Shown: in pieces, positions 43,094 to 51,628 of the stretch
Layout of the letters: each line of letters opens with the position of its first letter
Numbering within the stretch: the first letter of the stretch is position 1
Source: CAZQKW01 sp964594075
GTDB lineage: Bacteria; Desulfobacterota; WTBG01; CAIYCZ01
Length of the DNA stretch: 64,000 bases
NCBI GenBank assembly: GCA_964594075.1
Contig: CAZQKW010000011.1
Coordinates: forward strand, 17,143-81,142
Direction: 5' to 3'
Program-made: the position numbers and the translations under genes
The notes under the pieces: model-generated
Seen by the model: only the letters and a program-made list of their open reading frames with translations
The model's database searches: none
What the model was told of the DNA's origin: nothing

Positions 43094-44500
43094 TTATTGA
43101 ATAATACTGCCCAATGTATCCTGATGTTTCTTAAGCGCAGCCAAAATCTGGGGGGTTTCATTGAGTCCTTCCACAATCAGTTTACAGGACTGGGTTGCGC
43201 CGGTGAGAGCATCCACATCTTTCTTAAGGTGCAGCGGCAGTTTCTGGCCTGCTTTCAGCATAACGCGCTGCAAATAATCGTCCGCCGAGATCGGCACGCC
43301 GTATAAATCTATGGATTCTATCAACACGATATTTTTTATTTTGCCGCTCTGGTCAAAAGAATACACAAAATGCACATTGGTGCACACGTCGCACAGGATA
43401 TCTTTGAAAACCTCCCGCACAAAAATTTTTCCATTGTTTTCTGCAACGCCGATATACACCGTCTGCTCATTTTCGAGGATTATTTTCTGAAATTTCTTAA
43501 CGCCCGGGGCAACTCTGCGTATATAGTCCATAAGCAAATCTTCGGGAAGCTCTTCTCTGAAATAACTGCCGGCTTTTGCCAGCACGCCGTTTAGATTCTC
43601 CAGTGAAATTTCGTCCTGCATATAGCGTATTAAGCCCTTTTTATTGATGATAAAAACTTTATTGCTGATAACCGCACGATTGGGGGAAATTTCAACGCCA
43701 TAGAGCTTTGCCACCTCTCCATTTTCATCAACGTAAATGGGATAATTGACATAGTATCTTTCCCTAAATCTTTTTACCTCCTCCGCGGAATCGCCCACGG
43801 CAATGCGGATAATGTCCAGGTCTTCCCGCTTATACCGGCTGTAAACGGTTTTAAGAATTTCTATAGCCTTTTTTACTCCTTCATTGCGGATTGATAAAAA
43901 CGTGAGGGTAATGGTTTTTTTGCCAATACTGTCATAAAGATGGAAGGTTTCCCCTTCGGTATTTTTGAGTGAAAAATCCGGCGGCCGGTTCCAGAGTGCG
44001 ACCCCCACCGGCGTCTCCTTTTCAGCAATTGCTCGCTCTATGACCGGGGCAAGTTCGGATTCTGCCGGCAATTTGCCGCGGAACCGGATAGTACCGTTTC
44101 TGTCTATGATGTCTATAAGCGGCACTGTGCGCACAAAATATTTTTCGTATATTTGTTTCTGAGGATCTGGAACAAGGTCGTAGTCCGGTTTAAATTTCTT
44201 TTTAAACTCAAGCACTTCTTCACGATCGTTGCCGATAGCAATCCCGATTACTCGCAGGTTCTTATACTTCTGCACAATGTCGTTGATTCTGGCGACTTCT
44301 TCGCGACAGGAGTGGCAATAGGTGTTGAAATGCACGAGCATCAAAACAGTGCCCGAGAATCGGGATAGAGAAATTATATTGCCGTCAATATCCTGCAGAG
44401 AAAATTCAGGGGCTTCCGCCCCGGTCATGTCGGCCGGTGCGGGGGAGGGATATAGGACTAAAATATATATTATAATTATAATAATGAACACTTTGTTCAT
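43094..44500 (-). CDS. secreted double-redoxin protein with C-terminal FMN-binding-type domain
   Basis: A 468-residue protein with an N-terminal signal anchor (VFIIIIIIYILVLYPSPAPADM). Domain 1 (about residues 27-150) is a TlpA/AhpC-type redoxin with TYCHSC. Domain 2 (about 165-310) is a second redoxin without the Cys pair. Domain 3 (about 320-468) has the strands of an FMN-binding domain and ends with DALTGATQS, which fits the ApbE flavinylation motif (D-x-x-S/T-G-A-T). It also holds CDVC in domain 3. The fusion implies electron flow between a flavin and thiols outside the cytoplasm. ApbE is not in the window. Confidence 0.65.
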   Translation of the reverse strand: MNKVFIIIIIIYILVLYPSPAPADMTGAEAPEFSLQDIDGNIISLSRFSGTVLMLVHFNTYCHSCREEVARINDIVQKYKNLRVIGIAIGNDREEVLEFKKKFKPDYDLVPDPQKQIYEKYFVRTVPLIDIIDRNGTIRFRGKLPAESELAPVIERAIAEKETPVGVALWNRPPDFSLKNTEGETFHLYDSIGKKTITLTFLSIRNEGVKKAIEILKTVYSRYKREDLDIIRIAVGDSAEEVKRFRERYYVNYPIYVDENGEVAKLYGVEISPNRAVISNKVFIINKKGLIRYMQDEISLENLNGVLAKAGSYFREELPEDLLMDYIRRVAPGVKKFQKIILENEQTVYIGVAENNGKIFVREVFKDILCDVCTNVHFVYSFDQSGKIKNIVLIESIDLYGVPISADDYLQRVMLKAGQKLPLHLKKDVDALTGATQSCKLIVEGLNETPQILAALKKHQDTLGSIIQ

Positions 44501-44647
44501 ACGTTAAGCGTATTTCTTATGGTGAAAAATGATTTCTGCTGTTACTGGAAGGGAAGAGTGTATGTGTTACCTATTGTATTCCTGCATATGTAACACTTTT
44601 TTTTGCGCGTATTTAAATGCTGCCTCGGCAGACAACGCTCACGCAGG

Positions 44648-45336
44648 CTACCGCAACGCTGTCTCTCTAACGGCGGCGTGATCCGCCATGCCGCCTAAAG
44701 CGGCGCGCAGAATCTGGCGCCCGATCTGGCTGCCAACGGTTCGCGCAGCCTGTTTGGCCAGCGTTTCCACCATGCCTTGCCGGCGTTTGATGCCCCATAG
44801 TAAATCGCCAATCATGGCCCGGCTTTCAGACGGCGCTGCCGTCTCGTCTCGGTTTGCTTCCGACCCAGCCGCTTGCTTTTCCTCGGTCCGTTGTTTCAAA
44901 ATTTCATAGGCCGATTTCAAGCGTCGCGGTTTGGGTGTCGTTATTCAGGCTTAAGTATCCGACTGAGCAAACTCGGTCCCATTTCGCTGCTCGAAGTGCG
45001 CACGGGGTGACCAGCGGTGCCAAACACGTCCCAGAATAATATCGGGTTCGCTTCATGAGCGTATCCCTCAATGTCGATGCTGACAACGCGCTGCTGAATT
45101 TTCTCGTTAGGTGTTCCGGCTATCGCCAGACCCGAGACGTCGCCCTTTACATCAGCCATGAAGACCGGCACGCCCAACCGCGATAAGCCCTCAGCCAATA
45201 CAAGCAAAGAAATGGTCTTGCCAGTCCCGGTGACGCAAGCAATCAGCCCATGGCAGTTGCCATACTGGGCGAGTAAATAAACAGGCCGATCGCCTTTGCC
45301 AATAAGAATCTGGTTCATGGTTTTTTTTTGCGACAA
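44648..45336 (-). pseudogene. decayed DUF853/HerA-like ATPase gene
   Basis: The 5' part (45336-44941) codes for the N-terminus of a DUF853 ATPase (QILIGKGDRPVYLLAQYGNCHGLIACVTGTGKTISLLVLAEGLSRLGVPVFMADVKGDVSGLA) with the P-loop GTGKT. At about 44945 a frameshift leads to a TAA; the next residues (LNNDTQTATLEI) continue in another frame. At about 44915 it joins directly to the C-terminal tail (KSAYEILKQRTEE...GRQILRAALGG). Most of the middle, including the second half of the ATPase, is missing. The gene is therefore broken by a frameshift and an internal deletion. Confidence 0.8.
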
Positions 45337-45559
45337 CCATGACTCGCGCTGGCCAAGATCGCGGTGCAGATCTACATATTGCTGTTTATTATATTTCTAT
45401 TCTTGTTCACTTAATATAAGCAACCTCATAGCAAGTCAAGGTTTTTGATTAACTAATTTTCTTGAAAAAACCTCGGTGGTTTTTTATATTATTGTCAATA
45501 AAATACTGCAGGTATGCCAGAAAGCCCCCATTTTTACTGCCAAGGGTGAATTGTTTCAC

Positions 45560-46399
45560 ATGAAATCAGATGACCTTAAACAGATCGTAAAGGAAAAATA
45601 CGGCGCGATTGCAAAGCAGGAAATTTCGCGGTTACCATCATGTTCCTGTTGCTGTCCGGATGCGTCTGCACGCACAGATTATTCAACTTTTAGCGAAGAC
45701 TATTCCAAACTGGAGGGCTATAACCCTGATGCAGATTTTGGTCTTGGCTGCGGCATGCCAACCGAAACAGCGCGAATTAAGCCCGGCGATACCGTCATTG
45801 ATCTGGGCTCAGGCGCGGGAAATGATGTGTTTGTAGCCCGACGGCTGGTGGGAGAATCGGGAAAAGTCATTGGCATTGACATGACGCCGGCGATGATAGA
45901 AAAAGCTCTGGAAAATAACCGAAAACTGGGTTATGCCAATGTGGAATTCCGTTTGGGTGAAATTGAAAACCTGCCGGTTGATGACAATACGGCAGACGTG
46001 GTAATAAGCAACTGCGTGTTAAATCTGGTGCCCGACAAGCTGGAGGCCTATCGGGAAATCTATCGAGTACTGAAACCGGGCGGCCATTTCAGCATTTCCG
46101 ATGTGGTGCTCACCGGCGATCTGCCGCCGACTCTGCAATCTGCGGCAGAAATGTATGCCGGCTGTGTTGCCGGCGCGCTTAAAAAAGAAGTTTATATGCG
46201 GGTGATAAAAAAAGCCGGTTTTATAAACGTTGCCCTGGCAAAAGAAAAGCCTATGACCATTCCTAACGAGATGCTTTCCCAGTTTCTTTCGGAGCCCGAG
46301 CGGACAGAATTTAAAAAGGATGTCTCTCCCCTTCTCAGCATCACCGTGTATGGAGAAAAGCCCGAATTGATCGGCGGCGGCCGCTGCTGCTGCGATTGA
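45560..46399 (+). CDS. arsM: arsenite methyltransferase ArsM
   Basis: A 279-residue SAM methyltransferase from ATG 45560 (MKSDDLKQIVKEKYGAIAK); the open frame to 45476 is extra. Motif I is VIDLGSGAGNDVFVARRLVGESGKVIGIDMTPAMIEKA. The three conserved As-binding Cys are present in GLGCGMP, VISNCVLNLVP and MYAGCVAGALKK. A CSCCC cluster is near residue 32 and GGRCCCD ends the protein. It methylates As(III) to volatile or less bound forms. It stands apart from the other ars genes, 13 kb to the right. Confidence 0.92.
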   Translation: MKSDDLKQIVKEKYGAIAKQEISRLPSCSCCCPDASARTDYSTFSEDYSKLEGYNPDADFGLGCGMPTETARIKPGDTVIDLGSGAGNDVFVARRLVGESGKVIGIDMTPAMIEKALENNRKLGYANVEFRLGEIENLPVDDNTADVVISNCVLNLVPDKLEAYREIYRVLKPGGHFSISDVVLTGDLPPTLQSAAEMYAGCVAGALKKEVYMRVIKKAGFINVALAKEKPMTIPNEMLSQFLSEPERTEFKKDVSPLLSITVYGEKPELIGGGRCCCD

Positions 46400-46427
46400 A
46401 ATTTGCGGACATTCTGTTTTTCTCAAT

Positions 46428-46712
46428 TTACTGCTTGAATCCCATTTCCACTTTCGGCTCTTCGGCCGTTGCAATCTCGCCAAATTTATGCTCATATTTG
46501 GCGATATTCTCATTCAGCGCTGCAACAATTCTTTTCATGTGGCCAGGGCTGACGATTATCCGCGCCGTAACTGCGCCCGCTGGAGGCACCACCATTAAAT
46601 AGTCCATCACAAACTCCTCCTTGGTGTGTGTCACAATCATATTGTTGGCATACACGCCCCCGTGAAGCTTCTCCGGGAAGTTTACTTTGATTTCCTGTTT
46701 TTGCTCTGCCAT
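46428..46712 (-). CDS. DUF3467 domain protein
   Basis: A 94-residue protein: KVNFPEKLHGGVYANNMIVTHTKEEFVMDYLMVVPPAGAVTARIIVSPGHMKRIVAALNENIAKYEHKFG. This pattern is typical of DUF3467, a small conserved domain of unknown function. GAGGTG precedes the ATG by six bases. It is convergent with arsM and 26 bases after the third AOR gene, so it may be expressed with that AOR. Confidence 0.85.
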   Translation of the reverse strand: MAEQKQEIKVNFPEKLHGGVYANNMIVTHTKEEFVMDYLMVVPPAGAVTARIIVSPGHMKRIVAALNENIAKYEHKFGEIATAEEPKVEMGFKQ

Positions 46713-46738
46713 TATTTCACCTCGCGTTCTAATTTGAA

Positions 46739-48592
46739 TTAAGCATCATGACGAAGTTCTTCAAGCCCCAATGCTGCCAATTTTCTTGTTTGTATTCGGC
46801 TGTCAGCTTCCCATCCTCTAACCCGGTAATAATCTTTAATCATTTTGTCAACCGGCGGCAGATGATTTACTGCGGGTCCATAATTTCTTTTTAAGGTAGT
46901 AAAGCGTTCATGCAGATAGTCTGAAGAAGAATCACATCCGCGTCTGAGATTAATGAGATGCTTGAGATTGAATATCCTCTCGCCCGACAGCATCAGAGAG
47001 GCAAAGTCCTGCTCCATGCCGGTAACAAGATTAAACCATTCAACGACTTCTTTTGCGGTTATGCCCGAAAACCCTGTGGCAGCATAATTTTGCGCATAAC
47101 CGGCATGTGAGAAAGCGCACAGCACCAGCGAATTGAGAATACAGCCATAATCCTGCCCGCGGGCAACCATTTCAGGAGCCATATCACCATTAAATCTGAT
47201 AGTGGCCATTTCCATCAAATCAAAGCCCTCAACGCGCGGGTCTGCTGCACCGGTGTGGATTGCGCCGCGCGGGTCAGTGGCATATGCAAGGGCAAGGAAG
47301 TTGTGGGCGCGGGGATCGTGGGCCGGCACTTCAAGACCTTTTACTTCAATGGCATATTTTTCTGCTCCCTTCCCTATCATCTGCGCAGCGCGCCGTGTGC
47401 CCTCGGCAAGTATCGCGCCGAAACCTTCTCGCACGCAGATTTTTTCCAACATTGAAAGCATCGCTGTGCCGTTGCCAAAGGTGAGTTGAATGCCATCGGT
47501 ATCTTTTTCGTTAATCAATCCCTGCGCAAAGCATTCCATGGCAAAGGAGATAACACCGCCCGCAGATATGCTGTCTATACCGTTGCGGTTGCATAAATCA
47601 TATGCTTTCTGCACCAGCCCCAGGTCTGTTATGCCACACTGCGAACCAAGCGGAGCCATTGATTCCCATACATTTTGCCGTAGCCCAGCTTTAACATATG
47701 ATTCAACGCATCCTGTCGGACAGCTCGCGCATTGATACGGGTGCGCTTCCCGGACATGGTTTTCGATTTCCTTCAAAACAGAGTTTTTAAACCCTGCAAG
47801 GTATCCATCACGCCAGTTGTTGACGCCATGCCGTCCATCATCAACAAACATACTAAAAACTGCTGCGGCCTTTTTAAAACAGTGTTCAGGCTCCTTTATC
47901 ATCACCGGCACAGCTTTGCGTATGGCAGGCAGCAGTTTTTCCTTCTCTCTCACTGCAACGCTCTGGCTTCCGAGAACGGCTATTGCCTTCAGGTTCTTCG
48001 AACCCATCACCGCCCCGACGCCACAGCGAGCTGCAGTTCGGGCCGCAGAGCCGTCATGGACAATGGCTGCAAACTTTACCAGCCGTTCACCGGCACTGCC
48101 GATTGCCGCTACTTTGACCCTTTCGCCGCACAGGTTGCAAAGAAGCTGCTTGGTTTCAAATGTATCGCGCCCTGCAATGTCTTCCGCATCTTCTATTGCC
48201 ACAGACTGATTTATTATTTTAAGATAAACGGGATGCTCTGCCCTGCCTGTTATAACGATGCCGTCAAAGCCAGCCCGTTTTAGCTCTGTGCCCCAGGTTC
48301 CTCCGGCATACGACTCCCCCCATACGCCGGTGAGTGGGGAAATGGCGGCAACACAGTGACGCCCGCTCCACGGCACGGGCGTGCCGGTCAGCGGGCCGGT
48401 CATGAAAACAAGTGCGTTTCGCACATCAAGCGGGTCAAGATCCGCCAGAGGACCTTCATCTATCACCGCTGCAGCTATACCTACGCCGCCGATAAAGTTT
48501 TCTGCTAACTTTTCTGCAATAGGTGTTGATTCAATCTTTCCCTGGCTGAGATCCACCTGCAAAATAGTGCCGGAGTATCCCTGGTATTTCAT
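46739..48592 (-). CDS. aldehyde:ferredoxin oxidoreductase-family tungsten enzyme, separate unit (AOR 1)
   Basis: A 617-residue AOR from ATG 48592 (MKYQGYSGTILQVDLSQGK) with GAGG eight bases upstream; the frame to 48709 is extra. Standard motifs: LAENFIGGVGIAAAVI, NALVFMTGPLTGTPVP, WGTELKRAGFDGIVITG, CGVGAVMGSKNLKAIAV, cluster ligands CASCPTGC (C-x2-C-x3-C) and a later Cys in GCILNSLVLC. It uses a bis-pterin tungsten cofactor and one [4Fe-4S] cluster. It lies after the terminator of the long operon, so it has its own promoter. The substrate is unknown. Confidence 0.88.
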   Translation of the reverse strand: MKYQGYSGTILQVDLSQGKIESTPIAEKLAENFIGGVGIAAAVIDEGPLADLDPLDVRNALVFMTGPLTGTPVPWSGRHCVAAISPLTGVWGESYAGGTWGTELKRAGFDGIVITGRAEHPVYLKIINQSVAIEDAEDIAGRDTFETKQLLCNLCGERVKVAAIGSAGERLVKFAAIVHDGSAARTAARCGVGAVMGSKNLKAIAVLGSQSVAVREKEKLLPAIRKAVPVMIKEPEHCFKKAAAVFSMFVDDGRHGVNNWRDGYLAGFKNSVLKEIENHVREAHPYQCASCPTGCVESYVKAGLRQNVWESMAPLGSQCGITDLGLVQKAYDLCNRNGIDSISAGGVISFAMECFAQGLINEKDTDGIQLTFGNGTAMLSMLEKICVREGFGAILAEGTRRAAQMIGKGAEKYAIEVKGLEVPAHDPRAHNFLALAYATDPRGAIHTGAADPRVEGFDLMEMATIRFNGDMAPEMVARGQDYGCILNSLVLCAFSHAGYAQNYAATGFSGITAKEVVEWFNLVTGMEQDFASLMLSGERIFNLKHLINLRRGCDSSSDYLHERFTTLKRNYGPAVNHLPPVDKMIKDYYRVRGWEADSRIQTRKLAALGLEELRHDA

Positions 48593-48765
48593 GGGTAGTT
48601 CCTCAACTATTAATCTACGTTGATTGTTAAATATTTTCAATGATAATAAAAGAGAGGCTTGGTGGTCGGGAAATTTAAATAGTGCGCCAAAGGGGACTGC
48701 TGATTTCAAATTATGGACTAAAGAAGGATTGAGCGTGCCGGTTCAGGATGGAAAAAGAACGAAAT

Positions 48766-48793
48766 AAAAAAACGGGGACCTCAGAATCCCCGA
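48766..48793 (-). terminator. intrinsic terminator of the AOR/Flx/Hdr operon
   Basis: On the minus strand CGGGGA-TTCTGAGG-TCCCCG forms a perfect 6-bp stem followed by seven U residues (48773-48767). It lies 21 bases after the AOR 2 stop and separates that operon from AOR 1. Confidence 0.85.
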
Positions 48794-48813
48794 TGCAACT
48801 CAATTTTTTTGAA

Positions 48814-50682
48814 CTATCTATATTGTTCCATATCCTCCGCCACATCCTCAAGCCCCAGGCTGATGAGCCGCTCTCTGGTCGGTATGCCGGTTTCCTTGTC
48901 CCAGCCGCGGAAGGCATAATACTCGTCAAGCATTCGGTCAAGCATCTCGCGCGATATTACCATGCCCTTTGACGGACCGTCTTTAATCGGCTCTTCCATG
49001 AAACGCGGCGGCAGCTTGTCGTCCTTTCTGCGGTAGCCCTCGCGCACTGCAAAGGCGCGAATCTGGTTCCAGATGCGCTCAGCAGTTTTCTTGCCGTCTT
49101 CAAGGCTCAAATCCATGCCGGTAACAACATTTATGGCTTGAACGACTGTTTCGGTGACATCCAACGGGCCCCACACCGCTTCTGCAAGGTGGCACAAAAT
49201 CATGGAATCGGTGAAAATATTCAAATGATTGATACGCGCCGTATATTCTGCCTTGCCTTCAATGCTCTCCCGCTTCACCAGCCCGGTGCGTTCGCCCGTC
49301 GGGCGACCGTCATGATGGCTGCCGCCGCGGGGACCGGTCGCATAACCAAGGGCAAATCCGGGCATACCGCGCGCCGAGTGTCCCGCGAAGGTGAGGCCCT
49401 TGTTGTGCATGGCAAAAAATTCGGAACCCTGGCCGATTTTTTCTGCGGCGCGCTTCACTCCCTCTGCAAGCAGGTCTCCGATGAACCCCTGCCGCAGCGC
49501 CATTTTTTCAATCATCGGCAGAATCAGATCCGCGCGGCCAAAACGCAGCTCCATGCCGTCCGTCTCCTTGGTGGTGATAAGTCCTTTTTCAAAACACTCC
49601 ATGGCAAAGGCAATCGCCACGCCCGCCTCAATGGCATCCATGCCCATATCGTCGCAGAAACGTTCTGCTGCACACACTACCTCTATGTCATTATGGCCGC
49701 ACATGGAGCCGAAAGAAAAAATGTCTTCATATTCCGGTCCCTCGTTAATAAAGCCGGCATACGCGCCCGCACCGACGACGCAATATTTGCCTGAACCGAC
49801 CGGACAGGCAAAACACGACTTATTGCGCTTGACGATCTTTTCCTTCATCACCTCGCCCGATAGCCCCTGTGCGTCTGGATACAGTTCTTCCTGCCAGTTT
49901 TTATATCCGAAAACCCCTAACGAATTATTGGCATTCACCAGTACCGGCGTCCCGTAGGTTGGCAACACCTGCGACGTAGAAGGCGTTGCCTTGAATTTTG
50001 CATAAATTTCTTTATAGTATGCTTCGGCCCGCGCATAGTCGGGAATTTCAATGCTGCCATACCCGCGCACTGCGACCGCTTTAACATTTTTTGACCCCAT
50101 GACCGCACCCAGTCCGCCGCGCGCAAGCGCGCGGCAACCGCAGAATATGCCCGCAAAGCGCACCAGATGTTCCGCGGCTGGTCCTATGGCGGCAATTTGT
50201 ATTTCCCCGCTGCCCAGCTCCTCTAACATCAATTCCTGGGTCTCGTAGGATTTCTTTCCCCAGAGATGCCGCGCATCCCTCAATTCGGGCTGCCCGTCGT
50301 CAATAAACAAATACACCGGCTGGGGAGATTTTCCCTCAAAAATGATGCCGTCATAGCCGGCGTATTTAAGCTCGGGGGCAAAATGCCCGCCGCAGGAACT
50401 GTGAAAGAACGAGTTTGTCTGGGGAGACTTTGAATAGGCGCCCATCCGCGAACCCGCTGGAACCATGGTGCCGGCTACCGGCCCGGCAAGCATAACCAGC
50501 TTGTTGTCCTCGGAGAACGGGTCAATCCCCGGTTTCAATTCCTGATACAGTATGCGGGCCGCCATGCCGGCGCCGCCGATGAAATTTTCAGCGAGCTCAT
50601 TGCTAAGCGGTTCGTCATGAAAGGTGCCGCGAGAGAGATTGACTCTCAGTATCTTTCCAATATAACCTTTGTATGTAAACAT
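48814..50682 (-). CDS. aldehyde:ferredoxin oxidoreductase-family tungsten enzyme, last gene of the long operon (AOR 2)
   Basis: A 622-residue AOR: MFTYKGYIGKILRVNLSRGTF, ENFIGGAGMAARILYQEL, LVMLAGPVAGTMVPAGSR, FAPELKYAGYDGIIFEGKSP and GGLGAVMGSKNVKAVAV. The cluster-binding part is unusual: CFACPVGSGKYC. The usual third Cys (C-x2-C-x3-C) is Ser, with another Cys four residues further on. The distal Cys is at DSMILC. It follows two ferredoxin-like genes (32 bases) and ends the operon at a strong terminator. Confidence 0.88.
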   Translation of the reverse strand: MFTYKGYIGKILRVNLSRGTFHDEPLSNELAENFIGGAGMAARILYQELKPGIDPFSEDNKLVMLAGPVAGTMVPAGSRMGAYSKSPQTNSFFHSSCGGHFAPELKYAGYDGIIFEGKSPQPVYLFIDDGQPELRDARHLWGKKSYETQELMLEELGSGEIQIAAIGPAAEHLVRFAGIFCGCRALARGGLGAVMGSKNVKAVAVRGYGSIEIPDYARAEAYYKEIYAKFKATPSTSQVLPTYGTPVLVNANNSLGVFGYKNWQEELYPDAQGLSGEVMKEKIVKRNKSCFACPVGSGKYCVVGAGAYAGFINEGPEYEDIFSFGSMCGHNDIEVVCAAERFCDDMGMDAIEAGVAIAFAMECFEKGLITTKETDGMELRFGRADLILPMIEKMALRQGFIGDLLAEGVKRAAEKIGQGSEFFAMHNKGLTFAGHSARGMPGFALGYATGPRGGSHHDGRPTGERTGLVKRESIEGKAEYTARINHLNIFTDSMILCHLAEAVWGPLDVTETVVQAINVVTGMDLSLEDGKKTAERIWNQIRAFAVREGYRRKDDKLPPRFMEEPIKDGPSKGMVISREMLDRMLDEYYAFRGWDKETGIPTRERLISLGLEDVAEDMEQYR

Positions 50683-50714
50683 GGTAATTACCTAAGATAT
50701 AGAAACGTTTCTGC

Positions 50715-51059
50715 CTATGATTTGGTTTCCGCGTCGCCCAGCTTAGGGGGCATGACCTGAGACAGCCAGGAGTGCACCACCGCTTCATGATCAGGGATGG
50801 TTTTCTGGTCTGGCCGGGGATTATCCTCGTCATAGGTTATGGCGTTGACCGGACAGATCGTCACGCAGCGCGGGTTGCCGCCGCAGGTGTCGCACAATCG
50901 CGTGAAGACCGGCGCCGGCAGTTCCGGAATACCCACCATATGAACTTTGATCCGCGCCAGTTTTGGATTGTACACTTTTTCCCTGCCGAATACACAGGCC
51001 AGTTCGCACAGCCTGCAGGCTACACATTTTACCGGGTCAACTTTCAATGACTTTTTCAT
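50715..51059 (-). CDS. ferredoxin-like electron carrier, two or more [4Fe-4S] clusters
   Basis: A 114-residue protein with CVACRLCELAC near the start and CDTCGGNPRCVTICPVN in the middle. The sequence resembles the small Fe-S subunits that accompany AOR-type enzymes and DMSO reductase B-like proteins. It sits between another ferredoxin (94 bases) and AOR 2 (32 bases), so it probably carries electrons for AOR 2. Confidence 0.85.
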   Translation of the reverse strand: MKKSLKVDPVKCVACRLCELACVFGREKVYNPKLARIKVHMVGIPELPAPVFTRLCDTCGGNPRCVTICPVNAITYDEDNPRPDQKTIPDHEAVVHSWLSQVMPPKLGDAETKS

Positions 51060-51153
51060 TGCTGTCTCTTCTAATAAAATCCTTCGGCAATCAGTTTTCA
51101 GACCGCATCAAACAGGGAGGGCTCTGAGTGCTGAATACTGCATGCACATCGCT

Positions 51154-51564
51154 TTACGTTTTATCCAGGGTATAGGGTATTATCTCGCCATCATCGTCAA
51201 CCGCCACAATGGCATTGCAGGGACACCATTTAACGCAGTTGGGGTCCGCCGGCTCGCCGCAAAAATCGCACTTAAGCAGTATGCCCGTATCCGGCTCTTG
51301 AAACCACGACTTTTCCGGGCAGGGCGCCCTGCAGATGGAACACCCGTCGTACACTTTCTCATTGATTATTATCTCATGCTTGGACGTGCACGCGGCATTG
51401 TTAAACGGACCGGAAACCACCGGATAAATTGCATCGTCTTTAATCCAGGCTCTAATGCGTGATTTTTTGGGGTTTACCGAGTCCTTATCATAATGGTTCA
51501 GCGAACAGGCAAGTTCGCAGCGGCGGCAGCCGATGCACATCTCCAAGTCAATTCTGAGTTTCAT
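51154..51564 (-). CDS. ferredoxin-like protein, DmsB-type with up to four clusters
   Basis: A 136-residue protein from ATG 51564, eight bases after AGGAGG; a longer frame to 51792 runs into the AOR 3 gene. Cys groups: CIGCRRCELAC, CTSK near the middle, CSICRAPC, CDFCGEPADPNCVKWCPC. The layout is like DMSO reductase-type B subunits. It lies 64 bases after AOR 3 and may carry electrons between AOR 2 or AOR 3 and the Flx/Hdr parts. Confidence 0.85.
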   Translation of the reverse strand: MKLRIDLEMCIGCRRCELACSLNHYDKDSVNPKKSRIRAWIKDDAIYPVVSGPFNNAACTSKHEIIINEKVYDGCSICRAPCPEKSWFQEPDTGILLKCDFCGEPADPNCVKWCPCNAIVAVDDDGEIIPYTLDKT

Positions 51565-51628
51565 GGCACATACCTCCTGGGGGGCACCAGCGCCATACTC
51601 AACAGTGCTGTGCCCCACGGTGTAACCG

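Noticed and set aside
44941..44946. Possible third selenocysteine site in the DUF853-like gene
   Set aside because: The stop there is TAA and the reading frame shifts at the same place, so it is decay, not recoding.
47732..48283. 183-codon plus-strand frame opposite AOR 1
   Set aside because: It is the antisense shadow of a well-conserved AOR gene and has no family features or ribosome site.
49138..49957. Long plus-strand frames (up to 218 codons) opposite AOR 2
   Set aside because: Antisense to clear AOR sequence; composition follows the opposite codon pattern.
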